This document shows positions 8,015 to 18,879 of a stretch of DNA of 64,000 nucleotides, piece after piece. The notes under the pieces were generated by a model that worked only from the letters and a program-made list of their open reading frames with translations, searched no databases and had not been told where the DNA came from. The DNA comes from Nonomuraea soli (GTDB taxonomy: Bacteria > Actinomycetota > Actinomycetes > Streptosporangiales > Streptosporangiaceae): the NCBI RefSeq assembly GCF_013761175.1, contig NZ_JACDUR010000001.1, positions 620,001 through 684,000 on the forward strand. Direction: 5' to 3'. The position numbers were made by a program, and so were the translations under genes. Position 1 is the first letter of the stretch. Every line of letters starts with the position of its first letter.

Positions 8015-10714
8015 GTGCTCCACGGGCGCGAAGCCGAACGGGCGGTCATCGACAGGTTGGTGACCGACGCCCGGGCCGGCCGCAGTGGAGCGGTCGTGGT
8101 GCGGGGTGAGGCGGGGATCGGCAAGAGCGCGTTGCTGCGATACGCGGCCGACACCGCCGAGGGCATGCGGATCCTGCGCGGCGTGGGCGTGGAGACCGAG
8201 GTGGGGCTGGCCTTCGCCGGACTGCACCTGCTGCTCGGCTCCTTCGCCGACCGGATCGCCGCCCTGCCGCCCCTCCAGGCCGAGGCGCTGCGCGGGGTGT
8301 TCGGGCTGACCGAGGCCCGCCCCGCCGAACGGTTCATGGTCGGCCTGGCCACCCTGTCGCTGCTCAGCGAGCTGGCCGAGGACCGGCCGCTGCTGTGCGT
8401 GATCGACGACGCCCACTGGCTGGACCAGGCCTCCGCCGACGCGCTGCTGTTCGCCAGCAGGCGCCTCGACGCGGAGGGCATCGTGATGATCCTCGGGGCC
8501 CGCGACGGCGTGCCGTTCGCCGCGCCCGGCCTGCCCGACCTGCGGCTGGGCGGGCTCTCCCGGGCGGCGGGCGCCGCGTTGCTGGCCGAACACCCGACCG
8601 GCCTGGCACCCCACGTGCGCGACCAGATTCTCGACGAGGCCCAGGGCAATCCGCTGGCCCTGCTGGAGTTGCCGGGCGCGCTCACCGCGGCGCAGCGGGC
8701 GGGCGAGCTGCCCGTCGAGGCCTTCCGGCTGGGCGCCCAGCAGTTGTCGGGCCGGCTGGAGGAGCAGTTCGCCCAGCGGTTGCGTGCGCTGCCCGAGCGG
8801 TCGCGGCTGCTGGTGCTGATCGCCGCCGCCGAGGAGAGCGGCGCCCTGGACGTCGTCCTGGACGCGGCGAAGATCCTCGGGGCCTCGCTCGACGACCTGG
8901 AGCCGGTGGAGATCGACGGCCTGGTCGGCTTCGTGGACGGCCGCCTCACCTTCCGTCACCCCCTGGTGCGCTCGGCCGCCTACCGGGAGGCCACGGTCAC
9001 CAGGCGGCTCGCCGTCCACCGGGCTCTGGCCGAGGTGTCCGGCGCGCGCGGCGACCAGGACCGCCGCACCTGGCATCTGAGCGCCGCCGCCATCGGCCCC
9101 GACGAGGAGCTCGCGGCGGATCTGGAGCGCATCGCCGAGCAGGCCTTCGCCCGTGGCGGTCACGCCGCCGTCGCCGCCGCCTACCAGCGCTCCGCCCAGC
9201 TCACCCCGGACACCGAACGGCGGGCGGAGCGGCTGGCCCGCGCGGCCGAGGCCGCCGCGGACGCCGGCCAGACCCAGGTGGCCGCCGCCCTGGACGAACA
9301 GATCGTCGCCTCCACCGCCCGTCCGGACGTCCTGGCGCGCCTGGCCAAGATGAGGATCACCCTCGCCCAGGAGCAGGAGCACGGCGCGCAGGCGGTCGAG
9401 CTGGCCGAGGTGGCCGCCAGAATCGCGGGGGAGGCGCCCGCCGAGGCGGCCTTCCTGTTCCTCAACGCCATCGTCTCCGCCTGGTCGGCGGGGGATGTGC
9501 CCGCCATCACGGGCCTGGCGGCACGCACCGCGGCAGGATCCCGCGACCCCCTGCTGACCGGCGCCACGAGCGCGATCGCGCGGCTGGCCGACGGCGCGAC
9601 GGCCCCCCTGCTCGATCTCATGGACTCCATCGGCGCCGACCCGGAACGCGGCCCCCGGGAGCGGCTGATCCTGCACTCGTGGTTGTCGTGGGTGGCCGAC
9701 GCCGAGGCCGCCCACGACGAGGCCCTCGCCATCGTGCGGGAGTGCCGCGCGCGGGGCGCCATCGGCGCGCTCCCCAAGGCGTTACTGTACGCCGGCCGCG
9801 CCCAGTGGCTCCTGGGGCGCTTCCGTGACGTGGAGGTCACCGCCTCCGAAGGGCTGCGCATCGCCCAGGACACCGAGCGCACCCACTACGGCAGGCACCT
9901 GGCCGGCCTGCTGGCCTGCGTGGCCGCGATCCAGGGCGACGAGGCGCGGTGCAAGGAACTGACCGACGACATCCTGCGCCACGGCATCACGGAGAGCGGG
10001 ACCGAGGCCCTGGACGCCCGCGACCTCCTCGACCTCAGCCTGGGCCGTCACGAAGAGGTCCTGAGGTGGAGCGTGCGGGACGTCTCCAGCGGGCTGTTCG
10101 CCATGAACAGGACCTACTTCCACCTGGCCGCCCACGTCGAGGCCGCGGTCCGCGCCGGACGGCCCGAGCTGGCGGCCGAGCCCTCGTCGAGCCTGACCGC
10201 CTGGGCCAGGGCGACGGGACAGCCGTGGGTGACCGCCGTCGCGCTGCGCTGCCAGGCGCTCCTGGCCGAGGGTGAGGCGGCCGAGCGGCTGTTCGGGCAG
10301 GCCGTGCGCCTGCACGGATCGAGCATGGTCCCCTTCGAGCAGGCCAGGACCGAGTTGCTCTACGGCGAGTGGCTGCGGCGCGCACGCCGCAGGGCCGAGG
10401 CCCGCCCCCGCCTGCGCAGCGCGCTGGAGATCTTCCTGCGGCTGGGCGCCACCCCCTGGGCCGAGCGCGCCTCCACCGAGCTGCGGGCCACCGGCGAGAC
10501 GCCCCAGGCCCGCGAGCAGGCCCCCGACCTGCTGGCCCAGCTCACCGCCCAAGAGCTCCAGGTCGTACGGCTGGCCGCGGCGGGCATGAGCAACCGCGAC
10601 ATCGCCGGGCAGATGTTCCTCAGCCCGCGTACGGTCAGCCATCACCTGTACAAGGCCTATCCCAAGCTCGGCGTCGCCTCCCGTCACGAGCTCGCCCGCA
10701 TGGATCTACGGTAA
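8015..10714 (+). CDS. LuxR-family ATP-binding transcriptional regulator (LAL type)
   Basis: A protein of 899 residues when started at GTG 8015 (VLHGREAERAVI), which has GGGAG 8 bases upstream; an upstream ATG at 7967 is in frame but lacks a ribosome site. AAA-like ATPase domain with Walker A GEAGIGKS (about 31-38) and Walker B LLCVIDDAHWLD (about 127-138), a long TPR-like helical middle, and a C-terminal LuxR helix-turn-helix (LTAQELQVVRLAAAGMSNRD, about 843 onward). Large ATP-binding LuxR proteins activate specialised metabolism or catabolic operons. Likely targets are the flanking hydrolase genes on both sides. Confidence 0.9.
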   Translation: MLHGREAERAVIDRLVTDARAGRSGAVVVRGEAGIGKSALLRYAADTAEGMRILRGVGVETEVGLAFAGLHLLLGSFADRIAALPPLQAEALRGVFGLTEARPAERFMVGLATLSLLSELAEDRPLLCVIDDAHWLDQASADALLFASRRLDAEGIVMILGARDGVPFAAPGLPDLRLGGLSRAAGAALLAEHPTGLAPHVRDQILDEAQGNPLALLELPGALTAAQRAGELPVEAFRLGAQQLSGRLEEQFAQRLRALPERSRLLVLIAAAEESGALDVVLDAAKILGASLDDLEPVEIDGLVGFVDGRLTFRHPLVRSAAYREATVTRRLAVHRALAEVSGARGDQDRRTWHLSAAAIGPDEELAADLERIAEQAFARGGHAAVAAAYQRSAQLTPDTERRAERLARAAEAAADAGQTQVAAALDEQIVASTARPDVLARLAKMRITLAQEQEHGAQAVELAEVAARIAGEAPAEAAFLFLNAIVSAWSAGDVPAITGLAARTAAGSRDPLLTGATSAIARLADGATAPLLDLMDSIGADPERGPRERLILHSWLSWVADAEAAHDEALAIVRECRARGAIGALPKALLYAGRAQWLLGRFRDVEVTASEGLRIAQDTERTHYGRHLAGLLACVAAIQGDEARCKELTDDILRHGITESGTEALDARDLLDLSLGRHEEVLRWSVRDVSSGLFAMNRTYFHLAAHVEAAVRAGRPELAAEPSSSLTAWARATGQPWVTAVALRCQALLAEGEAAERLFGQAVRLHGSSMVPFEQARTELLYGEWLRRARRRAEARPRLRSALEIFLRLGATPWAERASTELRATGETPQAREQAPDLLAQLTAQELQVVRLAAAGMSNRDIAGQMFLSPRTVSHHLYKAYPKLGVASRHELARMDLR

Positions 10715-10759
10715 CGCGACAGATTCGGCCCCCCAGGGCCGCCGCCTAGCGTCCTCGGC

Positions 10760-11992
10760 ATGGCGAACCACGAATCACACGGCTTTTCCTCCACCGGGCT
10801 GCGCAGGCTGCACGAGACACTGGCCCGGCACGTCGACTCGGGCAAGGTCCCCGGAGTCGTCGCCCTGGTCAGCCGGGGCCGGCAGACACACGTCGAAGCG
10901 CTCGGCACGATGGCGGTAGGCGGCAGCGCTCCCATGCGGCGTGACACGATCTTCCGGATGGCCTCCACCTCCAAGCCGGTCACGGTCGCGGCGACGATGG
11001 TGCTGGTGGACGAGTGCCGGGTACGGCTGGACGACCCGATCCAGCAGTGGCTGCCCGAGCTGGCCGACCGGCAGGTGCTCAAGCGGATCGACGGCCCCCT
11101 GGACGACCTCGTCCCGGCCCGGCGGCCGATCACCGTGCGGGACGTGCTGACCTCGACCTTCGGGCTCGGCCTCGACTTCACGGCGGTGGGCACGCCGATC
11201 TTCAACGCGATCTTCGAGCAGGGGCTGACGCCGAACCTGCCGGTGCCGATGCCCGAGCCGGACGAATGGCTGCGCCGCCTGGGCACGCTGCCGCTGATGA
11301 GCCAGCCGGGCGAGCGCTGGCAGTACCACATCGGCAACGACCTGCTCGGTGTCCTGGTGGCCAGGGTGAGCGGCCGGCCGTTCGAGGAGTTCCTGCGTGA
11401 ACGGATCTTCGACCCGCTCGGCATGAAGGACACCGGCTTCCACGTCCCGGCCGACCAGCTGTACCGGCTGCCCGACCTGTACGCGCCCGACCCGGAGACC
11501 GGCGAGTTCCACGTCTGGGACCCGGCGGACGGGGGACGCCACAGCCGGCCGCCCGCCTTCCCGTCGGGCGGCGGCGGACTCAACGCCACCGTCGACGACT
11601 ACGACGCCTACTTCCGCATGCTGCTCAACGGCGGCGTCCACAACGGGCGGCGCATCCTGTCGCGCGCCGCCGTCCGGCTGATGACCACCAACCGGCTCAC
11701 CGCCGAGCAGAACGCCGCACGCGACGAGCTGGCCCGCGACAACGTGCACATCTCCTTCGGCCAGGGCCAGCACGGCGGCTGGGGCTTCGGCATGGCGGTT
11801 CGCACCTACCAGAGCGACTACGCCCCGATCGGCCAGTTCGGCTGGGACGGCGGCAGCGGCGCCTCCGCCTACGCCGACCCGGTCAACGGGCTCACCGGCA
11901 TCCTCGTCACCCAGGTGGGCCTGTCCGTCCCCAACTCGGCCCACGTCTTCCACGACTTCTGGACCACCGTCTACCAGGCCCTCGACGACTAA
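10760..11992 (+). CDS. Serine hydrolase of the beta-lactamase/class C esterase family
   Basis: A protein of 410 residues. The S-x-x-K catalytic motif is MASTSKPV (about residues 72-79). The tyrosine motif is probably WQYHIGND (about 190), and the third-motif region is GWDGGSGASAYADP (about 364). No signal peptide, so it is probably a cytoplasmic EstB-like esterase or transesterase rather than a periplasmic lactamase. Starts 45 bases after the LuxR gene on the same strand. Its stop lies 16 bases from the stop of the convergent Nudix gene. Confidence 0.88.
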   Translation: MANHESHGFSSTGLRRLHETLARHVDSGKVPGVVALVSRGRQTHVEALGTMAVGGSAPMRRDTIFRMASTSKPVTVAATMVLVDECRVRLDDPIQQWLPELADRQVLKRIDGPLDDLVPARRPITVRDVLTSTFGLGLDFTAVGTPIFNAIFEQGLTPNLPVPMPEPDEWLRRLGTLPLMSQPGERWQYHIGNDLLGVLVARVSGRPFEEFLRERIFDPLGMKDTGFHVPADQLYRLPDLYAPDPETGEFHVWDPADGGRHSRPPAFPSGGGGLNATVDDYDAYFRMLLNGGVHNGRRILSRAAVRLMTTNRLTAEQNAARDELARDNVHISFGQGQHGGWGFGMAVRTYQSDYAPIGQFGWDGGSGASAYADPVNGLTGILVTQVGLSVPNSAHVFHDFWTTVYQALDD

Positions 11993-12007
11993 GGAGCAGG
12001 CGGCGGG

Positions 12008-12526
12008 CTAGGACCACAGCTCGAACGGCTGGTCGATCCGCTCACCCGCGAGAAACGCCCCCAGCAGCCGTGGCAGCTCCCGCGGGTAGAACAGCTCCGC
12101 ACTCCCCACCACCTCGTCCACCTCCCACCACCGGAACCCGAAGTAGTCCTCGTCCTCGAACTCCACCCGCCCGCCACCGTCGACGGCGGGTCCTGGCACT
12201 CCCAGCCGCACCGCGACCACCACCTCGTGCTGCAGCCGCCGGGTCCCCCGGTACCGGAACGACGCGTCGCGTCGCCACGTGGGCGCCGAGACCTGCTCCG
12301 GCGACACGACGATGCCCGTCTCCTCGCGCAGTTCCCTCACGGCCGTCTGCGCGGGGCTCTCGCCCGGGTCGATCCCGCCCCCGGGCAGCTCCCACCACTG
12401 CCCCTTCTCGGGCATCGTCGGGTCTCTGGTGTGGAAGAGCAGGATCCGGTCCGCGGAGTCGATGACGACCACGCGGACCGCGTCGCGTTCGATGATCGGC
12501 AGGTTCTCGGGTGGCACACCGGCCAC
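12008..12526 (-). CDS. Nudix hydrolase
   Basis: A protein of 172 residues. The Nudix box runs from GGGIDPGES through AVRELREETGI (about residues 49-71) with all acidic and Arg/Glu positions kept. It acts on a nucleoside-diphosphate-linked compound; the sequence does not define the substrate. The start is GTG 12526 (VAGVPPENLP); no better start is in frame. A short membrane-protein gene ends two bases upstream on the same strand, so it may be cotranscribed with the symporter pair. Confidence 0.88.
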   Translation of the reverse strand: MAGVPPENLPIIERDAVRVVVIDSADRILLFHTRDPTMPEKGQWWELPGGGIDPGESPAQTAVRELREETGIVVSPEQVSAPTWRRDASFRYRGTRRLQHEVVVAVRLGVPGPAVDGGGRVEFEDEDYFGFRWWEVDEVVGSAELFYPRELPRLLGAFLAGERIDQPFELWS

Positions 12527-12527
12527 T

Positions 12528-12695
12528 CTAGATCCGCTTCAACCGCGCCCACGCGAGGAAGGCGCCGCCGAAGACGGCCATGGCGGCGCCCGTCCACAGG
12601 TTGGGCGCCTCGCCGCCGATCAGGCCGACCGCGATCAGGATGACGCCGTAGAGCAGGAACAGCCCGCCGATGACCTGCCTGATGTCGAGCTTCAC
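12528..12695 (-). CDS. Small two-helix membrane protein next to the symporter
   Basis: A protein of 55 residues: GTG start, VKLDIRQVIGGLFLLYGVIL, then a Gly/Pro turn and NLWTGAAMAVFGGAFLAWAR. Two transmembrane helices with a positively charged C-terminus (RLKRI). Its GTG overlaps the symporter stop (GTGA), so translation is coupled. A similar small membrane partner is common after SSF symporters in actinomycetes; a role in assembly or stability is inference. Confidence 0.8.
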   Translation of the reverse strand: MKLDIRQVIGGLFLLYGVILIAVGLIGGEAPNLWTGAAMAVFGGAFLAWARLKRI

Positions 12696-14323
12696 AGGAT
12701 CACTCCGTACATGGCGATGGACAGGACGAGGGCGCCGATGCCCAGGAAGAGCGGGTTGCGGTACCAGCGTTCGTCGCCCTTGAGCGCGTCGTCCTCGACG
12801 TCGACGGTGAGCCCGTACACCAGGCCGCGCAGTTCTTCGACGGGCTTGGGCGCGGTGACGAAGGTGACGAGGACGGAGATGAGGATGTCGGAGGCGAACG
12901 CCAGGCCCGCCCCCCAGAAGCTGGCGTTGAGCTCGGTGCCGAAGTCGATCGTGCCGCTCTTGTACAGCACGTACGAGGCGATGGCGACGAGCGTTCCGCC
13001 GAGCAGTCCCCAGAATCCCGCCCAGGCGGTCATGCGTTTCCAGAACAGCGCGAGCAGGAAGGTCGCGAACAGCGGGGCGTTGAAGATGGAGAACAGCGCC
13101 TGCAGGTACTCCATGATGTTGGAGTAGCCCGCGGCGATGAAGGCGGTGCCGACGCCGAGGGCGACGCCGACGACGGTGGCGATGCGGCCGACGCGCACGT
13201 AGTAGGCGTCGTCGCGGCCCTTGACGACGTGGGCGGCCCACAGGTCGTTGGTGAAGACGGTGTTGAAGCCACTGATGTTGGCCGCCATGCCCGCCATGAA
13301 CGACGCCAGCAGGCCGGTGACGGCGATGCCGAGCAGGCCGTTGGGCAGCAGGTCGCGCATCAGCATCGGGATGGCGTCGTTGTAGGCGGAGTCGCCCTGC
13401 CCCAGGCCGTCGAACATGACGAGCGCCACCAGGCCGGGGATGACGGTGACGAGCGGGATGAAGATCTTGGGGTAGGCGGCGACGATCGGGGTCAGCCTGG
13501 CGGCGTTGGTGTTGCGGGCCGACAGGGCACGCTGGACCTCGGCGAAGTTGGTGGTCCAGTACCCGAAGGAGAGCACGAAGCCCAGGCCGAAGACGATGCC
13601 GATCCAGTGCGCCTGCATGGGGTTGTCGCCGGCGGTGTCGGCCCAGGTGTGCAGTCCGGCCTCTCCGAGGGTGCTCTGCCGTACCCGGTCGGCCAGGCCG
13701 TCGATGCCGCCCACCCGCATCAGGCCCAGGACGGTCAGCGGGATCAGCCCGGCGAGGATGACGAAGAACTGCAGCACCTCGTTGTAGATCGCCGACGACA
13801 GCCCGCCGAGGGTGATGTACGACAGCACGATCAGCGCGGAGACCAGCACGGAGGCGGGCAGCGGCCAGCCGAGGAGCGCCTCCATCACCAGGGCGAGGGC
13901 GTACAGGTTCACCCCGGCGATGAGGATCTGCGCGACGGCGAACATGATCGCGTTGAGCAGCTGCGTGGACGGGTTGAACCTCCTGCGCAGGAACTCGGGC
14001 ACGCTGCGCACGCGTGAGCGGTAGTAGAAGGGCATCATCACGATGCCGAGGAAGACCATGGCGGGCACCGCGCCCACCCAGTAGTAGTGCACGGTCATCG
14101 CGCCGTACTGCGCGCCGTTGGCGGCCATGCCGAGGATCTCGATGGCTCCCAGGTTGGCCGAGACGAAGGCCAGGCCGGTGACCCAGGCCGGCAGGCCACG
14201 GCCGGCCAGGAAGAAGTCGTCCTGGGTGGTGATCGCCCGGCGGGCGGCGAAGCCGATGCCGAGGACGACGACGAAGTAGATCGCGATGAGCGCGTAGTCG
14301 AGGAGGTTGACGTCCAGCCGCAT
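12692..14323 (-). CDS. Sodium:solute symporter (SSF family)
   Basis: A protein of 543 residues beginning MRLDVNLLDYALIAIYFVV, with about 14 hydrophobic segments. SSF features include FFLAGRGLPAWVTGLAFVSA after TM1, SYITLGGLSSAIYNEVLQF, and NISGFNTVFTNDLW in the middle. Resembles the SglT/sugar branch, but the substrate cannot be read from sequence. A longer in-frame start (14395) adds residues without membrane character and crosses the divergent promoter. Translationally coupled to the small two-helix protein downstream; divergent from the DUF1445 gene. Confidence 0.88.
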   Translation of the reverse strand: MRLDVNLLDYALIAIYFVVVLGIGFAARRAITTQDDFFLAGRGLPAWVTGLAFVSANLGAIEILGMAANGAQYGAMTVHYYWVGAVPAMVFLGIVMMPFYYRSRVRSVPEFLRRRFNPSTQLLNAIMFAVAQILIAGVNLYALALVMEALLGWPLPASVLVSALIVLSYITLGGLSSAIYNEVLQFFVILAGLIPLTVLGLMRVGGIDGLADRVRQSTLGEAGLHTWADTAGDNPMQAHWIGIVFGLGFVLSFGYWTTNFAEVQRALSARNTNAARLTPIVAAYPKIFIPLVTVIPGLVALVMFDGLGQGDSAYNDAIPMLMRDLLPNGLLGIAVTGLLASFMAGMAANISGFNTVFTNDLWAAHVVKGRDDAYYVRVGRIATVVGVALGVGTAFIAAGYSNIMEYLQALFSIFNAPLFATFLLALFWKRMTAWAGFWGLLGGTLVAIASYVLYKSGTIDFGTELNASFWGAGLAFASDILISVLVTFVTAPKPVEELRGLVYGLTVDVEDDALKGDERWYRNPLFLGIGALVLSIAMYGVIL

Positions 14324-14397
14324 GGGAGCGCCGCTACCCGGAAATGTCACGACATCACGGTCTGGACGGAGCGGGACTCGGGGGGATAAGACCAACT

Positions 14398-15760
<1,363 letters not shown>

Positions 15761-15782
15761 TTAATAGGGAAAGGAGGTCGCG

Positions 15783-16505
15783 ATGCGGACACGCGCGGAT
15801 CGTGCCAGGCAGGTGGCCGACCTGCTACGCCGGCAGGTGCTGCACGGGCAGTTCGGCGACCGGCCGCTGCCGCTGGAGGCGGCGCTCGCGCGGGAGTACG
15901 GCACGACGCGCAACACCGTGCGCGAGGCCCTCGACCTGCTGCGGCGCGAAGGCCTCATCGACCGCTGCCCCGGCGTGGGCACCACCGTCGCGGGCGAGAA
16001 GTACCCGCACGGCCTGCACCGGCTGCTGGGCCTGGCCGAGACCCTCCACGAGCACGGCCAGGTGGTCAACGAGGTCAGATCGATGACGATCATCGAGGCG
16101 CCCGCCGCCGTCGCCGGCCGCCTGCGGATCGCCGAGGGGGAACCGGTCGTCTACATCGAGCGGCTGCGCAGGCTCAACGGGGTGCCGCTCTCGCTGGACC
16201 TCACCTACATCGTCACCGACGTGGGCGAGCCGCTGTTCGACGCCGACCTGGCCCACAACGACATCTTCGTGCTGCTGGAGCGGATCGCCGGCCAGCCGCT
16301 GGGCAGCGCCGAGCTGACCCTCGAGGCGATCAACGCCGACCCCCACACCGCCGCCGTCCTCGGCGCGCCACGCGGCGCCGCCCTGCTGATGGTGGAACGC
16401 CTGGCCCACCTGGCCGACGGCCGCCCCATCGACCTTGAGTTCATCCGCTTCCGTGGCGACCGCCTCACCATGCGCGGCCACCTGAGCAGACAGGAGAGCC
16501 CGTGA
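15783..16505 (+). CDS. GntR-family regulator with UTRA effector domain
   Basis: A protein of 240 residues. N-terminal winged helix (LPLEAALAREYGTTRNTVRE, about 31-50; then ALDLLRREGLIDR) and a C-terminal UTRA domain of the HutC branch (GEPVVYIERLRRLNGVPLSL; IDLEFIRFRGDRL). AAGGAGG six bases before ATG fixes the start. First gene of a six-gene operon; overlaps the ferredoxin gene by 4 bases. It probably represses the operon until the imported compound binds UTRA. Confidence 0.88.
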   Translation: MRTRADRARQVADLLRRQVLHGQFGDRPLPLEAALAREYGTTRNTVREALDLLRREGLIDRCPGVGTTVAGEKYPHGLHRLLGLAETLHEHGQVVNEVRSMTIIEAPAAVAGRLRIAEGEPVVYIERLRRLNGVPLSLDLTYIVTDVGEPLFDADLAHNDIFVLLERIAGQPLGSAELTLEAINADPHTAAVLGAPRGAALLMVERLAHLADGRPIDLEFIRFRGDRLTMRGHLSRQESP

Positions 16506-16729
16506 GTCTCGTCAACCAGCGCGTCGAGGTCCCCGTGACCATCGACCAGGCGCTGTGCATCAGCGGCTGCACGCTCTGCGTGGACGTCTGCCCGCTCGAC
16601 TCCCTGGCCATCAGCGACGAGACCGGCAAGGCCTACATGCACGTCGACGAGTGCTGGTACTGCGGACCGTGCGCCGCCCGCTGCCCGGCCGACGCCGTCA
16701 CCGTGAACATCCCCTACCTGCTGCGCTGA
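16502..16729 (+). CDS. AprB-like ferredoxin with two [4Fe-4S] motifs
   Basis: A protein of 75 residues. Two cysteine clusters: C-ISG-C-TL-C-VDV-CP (about 19-30) and C-WY-C-GP-C-AAR-CP (about 51-61). The second with its following PADAVTVNIPYLLR resembles adenylylsulfate reductase beta (AprB) more than a standard bacterial ferredoxin. GTG start overlapping the GntR stop. The natural electron partner is the AprA/FrdA-like flavoprotein at the end of this operon. Confidence 0.88.
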   Translation: MSLVNQRVEVPVTIDQALCISGCTLCVDVCPLDSLAISDETGKAYMHVDECWYCGPCAARCPADAVTVNIPYLLR

Positions 16730-16741
16730 AGGACCACCGCC

Positions 16742-18100
16742 ATGAAGCTCCGGACCACGCTCGCCCTCCTCCTGCTGGCGACCGGCTGCTCGCTCTCCCA
16801 GGCCGCGCAGCCCGACAAGCCCACCCTGGTCGTCGGCTACCAGTCCAAGACCATCAACACCGTCACCGCCGGGACGCTGCTGCGCTCGCTCGGCTACCTG
16901 GAAAGGCGCCTGCCCGGCTACCGGATCACCTGGCAGGACTACGACACGGGTGCCCCCATCACCGCCCAGATGATCGCCGGGAAGATCGACATCGGCTCGA
17001 TGGGCGACTACCCGCTACTGATCAACGCCTCCCGCTCGGGCGGCAGCACCCAGATGGTAGCGATCACCGGCTACAACCTGCGCGGCGGGCTCAACATGGT
17101 CGTCGTCCCGCCGGACTCGACGGTCAAGACCCTCGCCGACCTCGAGGGCGCCAAGGTCTCGGCCAGCGTCGGCTCCGCCGGGCACGGCACCCTGGTCCAG
17201 GCCCTGGAGAAGGCGGGCGTCACCGGCGTCGAGGTCGTCAACCACCAGCCCCCCGTCGGCGCCTCCGCGCTGCAGTCGGGCGCCGTCCAGGCCTACGCGC
17301 AGTTCGTCGCCTGGCCGGGACTGCTGGCCTTCCAGGGGCAGGGACGGCTGATCTACGACGGCTCCGCGCTGGACGTGCCGACCTTCCACGGCACCGTCGT
17401 GCGCAAGGCCTACGCCCAGGACCGGCCCGACGTCGTCGACGCCTTCCTCAAGGCGCAGATCGAGGCCACCCGCTACCTGCACGAAAACCCCCTCAAGGCC
17501 GCCGAACTGGTCGCCAAGGAGACCGGGCTGCCCGCCGAGGTCGTCTACCTCTACAACGGCCGCAACGGCATCGCCACCTTCGACACCACGCTCAAGCCGC
17601 GACTGCGCGCCGCCCACGAGCACGACGTGCCGTACCTGAAGCAGATCAGCGCCGACTTCGGCTCCGTCGACCTGGCCGCCTTCTACGACGACAGCTACCT
17701 GCGCAAGGCGTACGGCCAGGCCTACGACAGCGACACCGCCTCCACGAAGAACCCGGCCGCGATCACCGGCACCGACCCGGTCTGCGGCACCGCCGTCTCC
17801 GACCCGGCCCTGGCCTCGGAGGTGTGGATCGAGGGCGCCGCCGACACCCAGCCCGCCGCCAGCCCCACCTGCCTGCTCAGGCAGATCGCCGCGGCCACCG
17901 GCAAGGTCCGCGCCGCCTACGTCCCCGACGCCGCGACCGGCACCCGATGGTTCGCCGACAAGGCGGTCTGGGTGCGCGACGGCGACGGCTTCCTGCCGTT
18001 CACCACCCAGGACGGCGCCGCCGCCCACCTCAAGGCGCGCCCCGGGGCCACCGAGATCACCTACGCCGACGCGCTCAAGGCGAGCGGTGACGGCCGATGA
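16742..18100 (+). CDS. ABC-importer substrate-binding lipoprotein fused to a NosL-like C-terminal domain
   Basis: A protein of 452 residues. Lipobox LLLLATGC (Cys about residue 16), then a type II binding protein of the nitrate/sulfonate/taurine class (LVVGYQSKTINTVTAG; MIAGKIDIGSMGDYPLLIN). From about residue 344 a second domain begins: DPVCGTAV, then RAAYVPDAATG, TRWFADKAVWVRDG, PFTTQDGAAAHL and EITYADALKA. This order matches NosL, the copper-binding nitrous oxide reductase accessory protein, with CGT in place of CGM. The fusion suggests a metal or thiol-ligand-assisted solute capture. Coupled by 4 bases to the permease. NosL assignment is by eye. Confidence 0.8.
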   Translation: MKLRTTLALLLLATGCSLSQAAQPDKPTLVVGYQSKTINTVTAGTLLRSLGYLERRLPGYRITWQDYDTGAPITAQMIAGKIDIGSMGDYPLLINASRSGGSTQMVAITGYNLRGGLNMVVVPPDSTVKTLADLEGAKVSASVGSAGHGTLVQALEKAGVTGVEVVNHQPPVGASALQSGAVQAYAQFVAWPGLLAFQGQGRLIYDGSALDVPTFHGTVVRKAYAQDRPDVVDAFLKAQIEATRYLHENPLKAAELVAKETGLPAEVVYLYNGRNGIATFDTTLKPRLRAAHEHDVPYLKQISADFGSVDLAAFYDDSYLRKAYGQAYDSDTASTKNPAAITGTDPVCGTAVSDPALASEVWIEGAADTQPAASPTCLLRQIAAATGKVRAAYVPDAATGTRWFADKAVWVRDGDGFLPFTTQDGAAAHLKARPGATEITYADALKASGDGR

Positions 18101-18879
18101 GCTCGATGAGCTCCTGGGCGCGGCGCATCCTCGCGCTGCTCGCCGCCGCCGGGACATGGCAACTGCTGACCGCCACCGACGCCGTGCTCTGGCTGCGCTT
18201 CGACCGCCTGCCCACGCTCGGCGAGATCGCCGCCGAACTGCTCCAGCAGGTGACCACCCCGATCTACTACCTCGACCTCCTGCAGAGCGTCATCCGCATC
18301 CTGACCGGCTTCGCACTGGCCGCCGCGGCAGGCATCACCGTCGGCATCCTGATCGCCCGCTCGCCCAAGGCCTCCGACCTGCTCACACCCCTGCTGGAGG
18401 CCGTCCGCCCGATCCCCGCCATCGCCCTGGTGCCGATCGCGATCCTGCTCTTCCCCCAGGACGAGCAGGGCATCGTCTTCATCACCTGCGCCGCCGCGTT
18501 CTTCCCCATCATGGTCAGCACCCGCCATGCCGTACGGGCCCTGCCGACCCTGTGGGAGGACGCCGTCAGGACCATGGGCGGCGGACGGCTGCACGTGCTG
18601 CGCAACGTCATCCTGCCGGGCGCGCTGCCGGGCGTCTTCGGCGGCCTGTCGGTCGGCATGGGCGTGGCGTGGATCTGCGTCATCTCCGCCGAGATGATCT
18701 CCGGCGACTTCGGCGTCGGCTACCGCACCTGGCACGCGTACACGATCGTCGACTACCCGGCGGTCATCGTCGGCATGATCACCATCGGCGCGCTGGGGTG
18801 GCTCGCCTCGGCCGCCATCGAGCTGACCGGCCGCCGCACCACCCGCTGGCTGCCGCGAGCGGAGGGGAGCTCGGCATGA
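18097..18879 (+). CDS. ABC transporter permease (SsuC/TauC type)
   Basis: A protein of 260 residues with about six transmembrane helices. BPD-type loop features: PLLEAVRPIPAIALVPIAIL, and the EAA-like region TLWEDAVRTMGGGRLHVLRN followed by ILPGALPGVFGGL. This is the nitrate/sulfonate/taurine importer class. Start overlaps the binding-protein stop and its own stop overlaps the ATPase start, so the three subunits are translated as a unit. Confidence 0.9.
   Translation: MSSMSSWARRILALLAAAGTWQLLTATDAVLWLRFDRLPTLGEIAAELLQQVTTPIYYLDLLQSVIRILTGFALAAAAGITVGILIARSPKASDLLTPLLEAVRPIPAIALVPIAILLFPQDEQGIVFITCAAAFFPIMVSTRHAVRALPTLWEDAVRTMGGGRLHVLRNVILPGALPGVFGGLSVGMGVAWICVISAEMISGDFGVGYRTWHAYTIVDYPAVIVGMITIGALGWLASAAIELTGRRTTRWLPRAEGSSA

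Noticed and set aside
7943..9715. Minus-strand ORF of 590 codons opposite the LuxR gene
   Set aside because: Same reason: antisense shadow of a gene with recognisable Walker and HTH motifs on the plus strand.
14324..14395. Upstream extension of the sodium symporter to 14395
   Set aside because: Adds non-membrane residues and would run through the divergent promoter and toward the DUF1445 start; ATG 14323 begins with the expected first-helix sequence.
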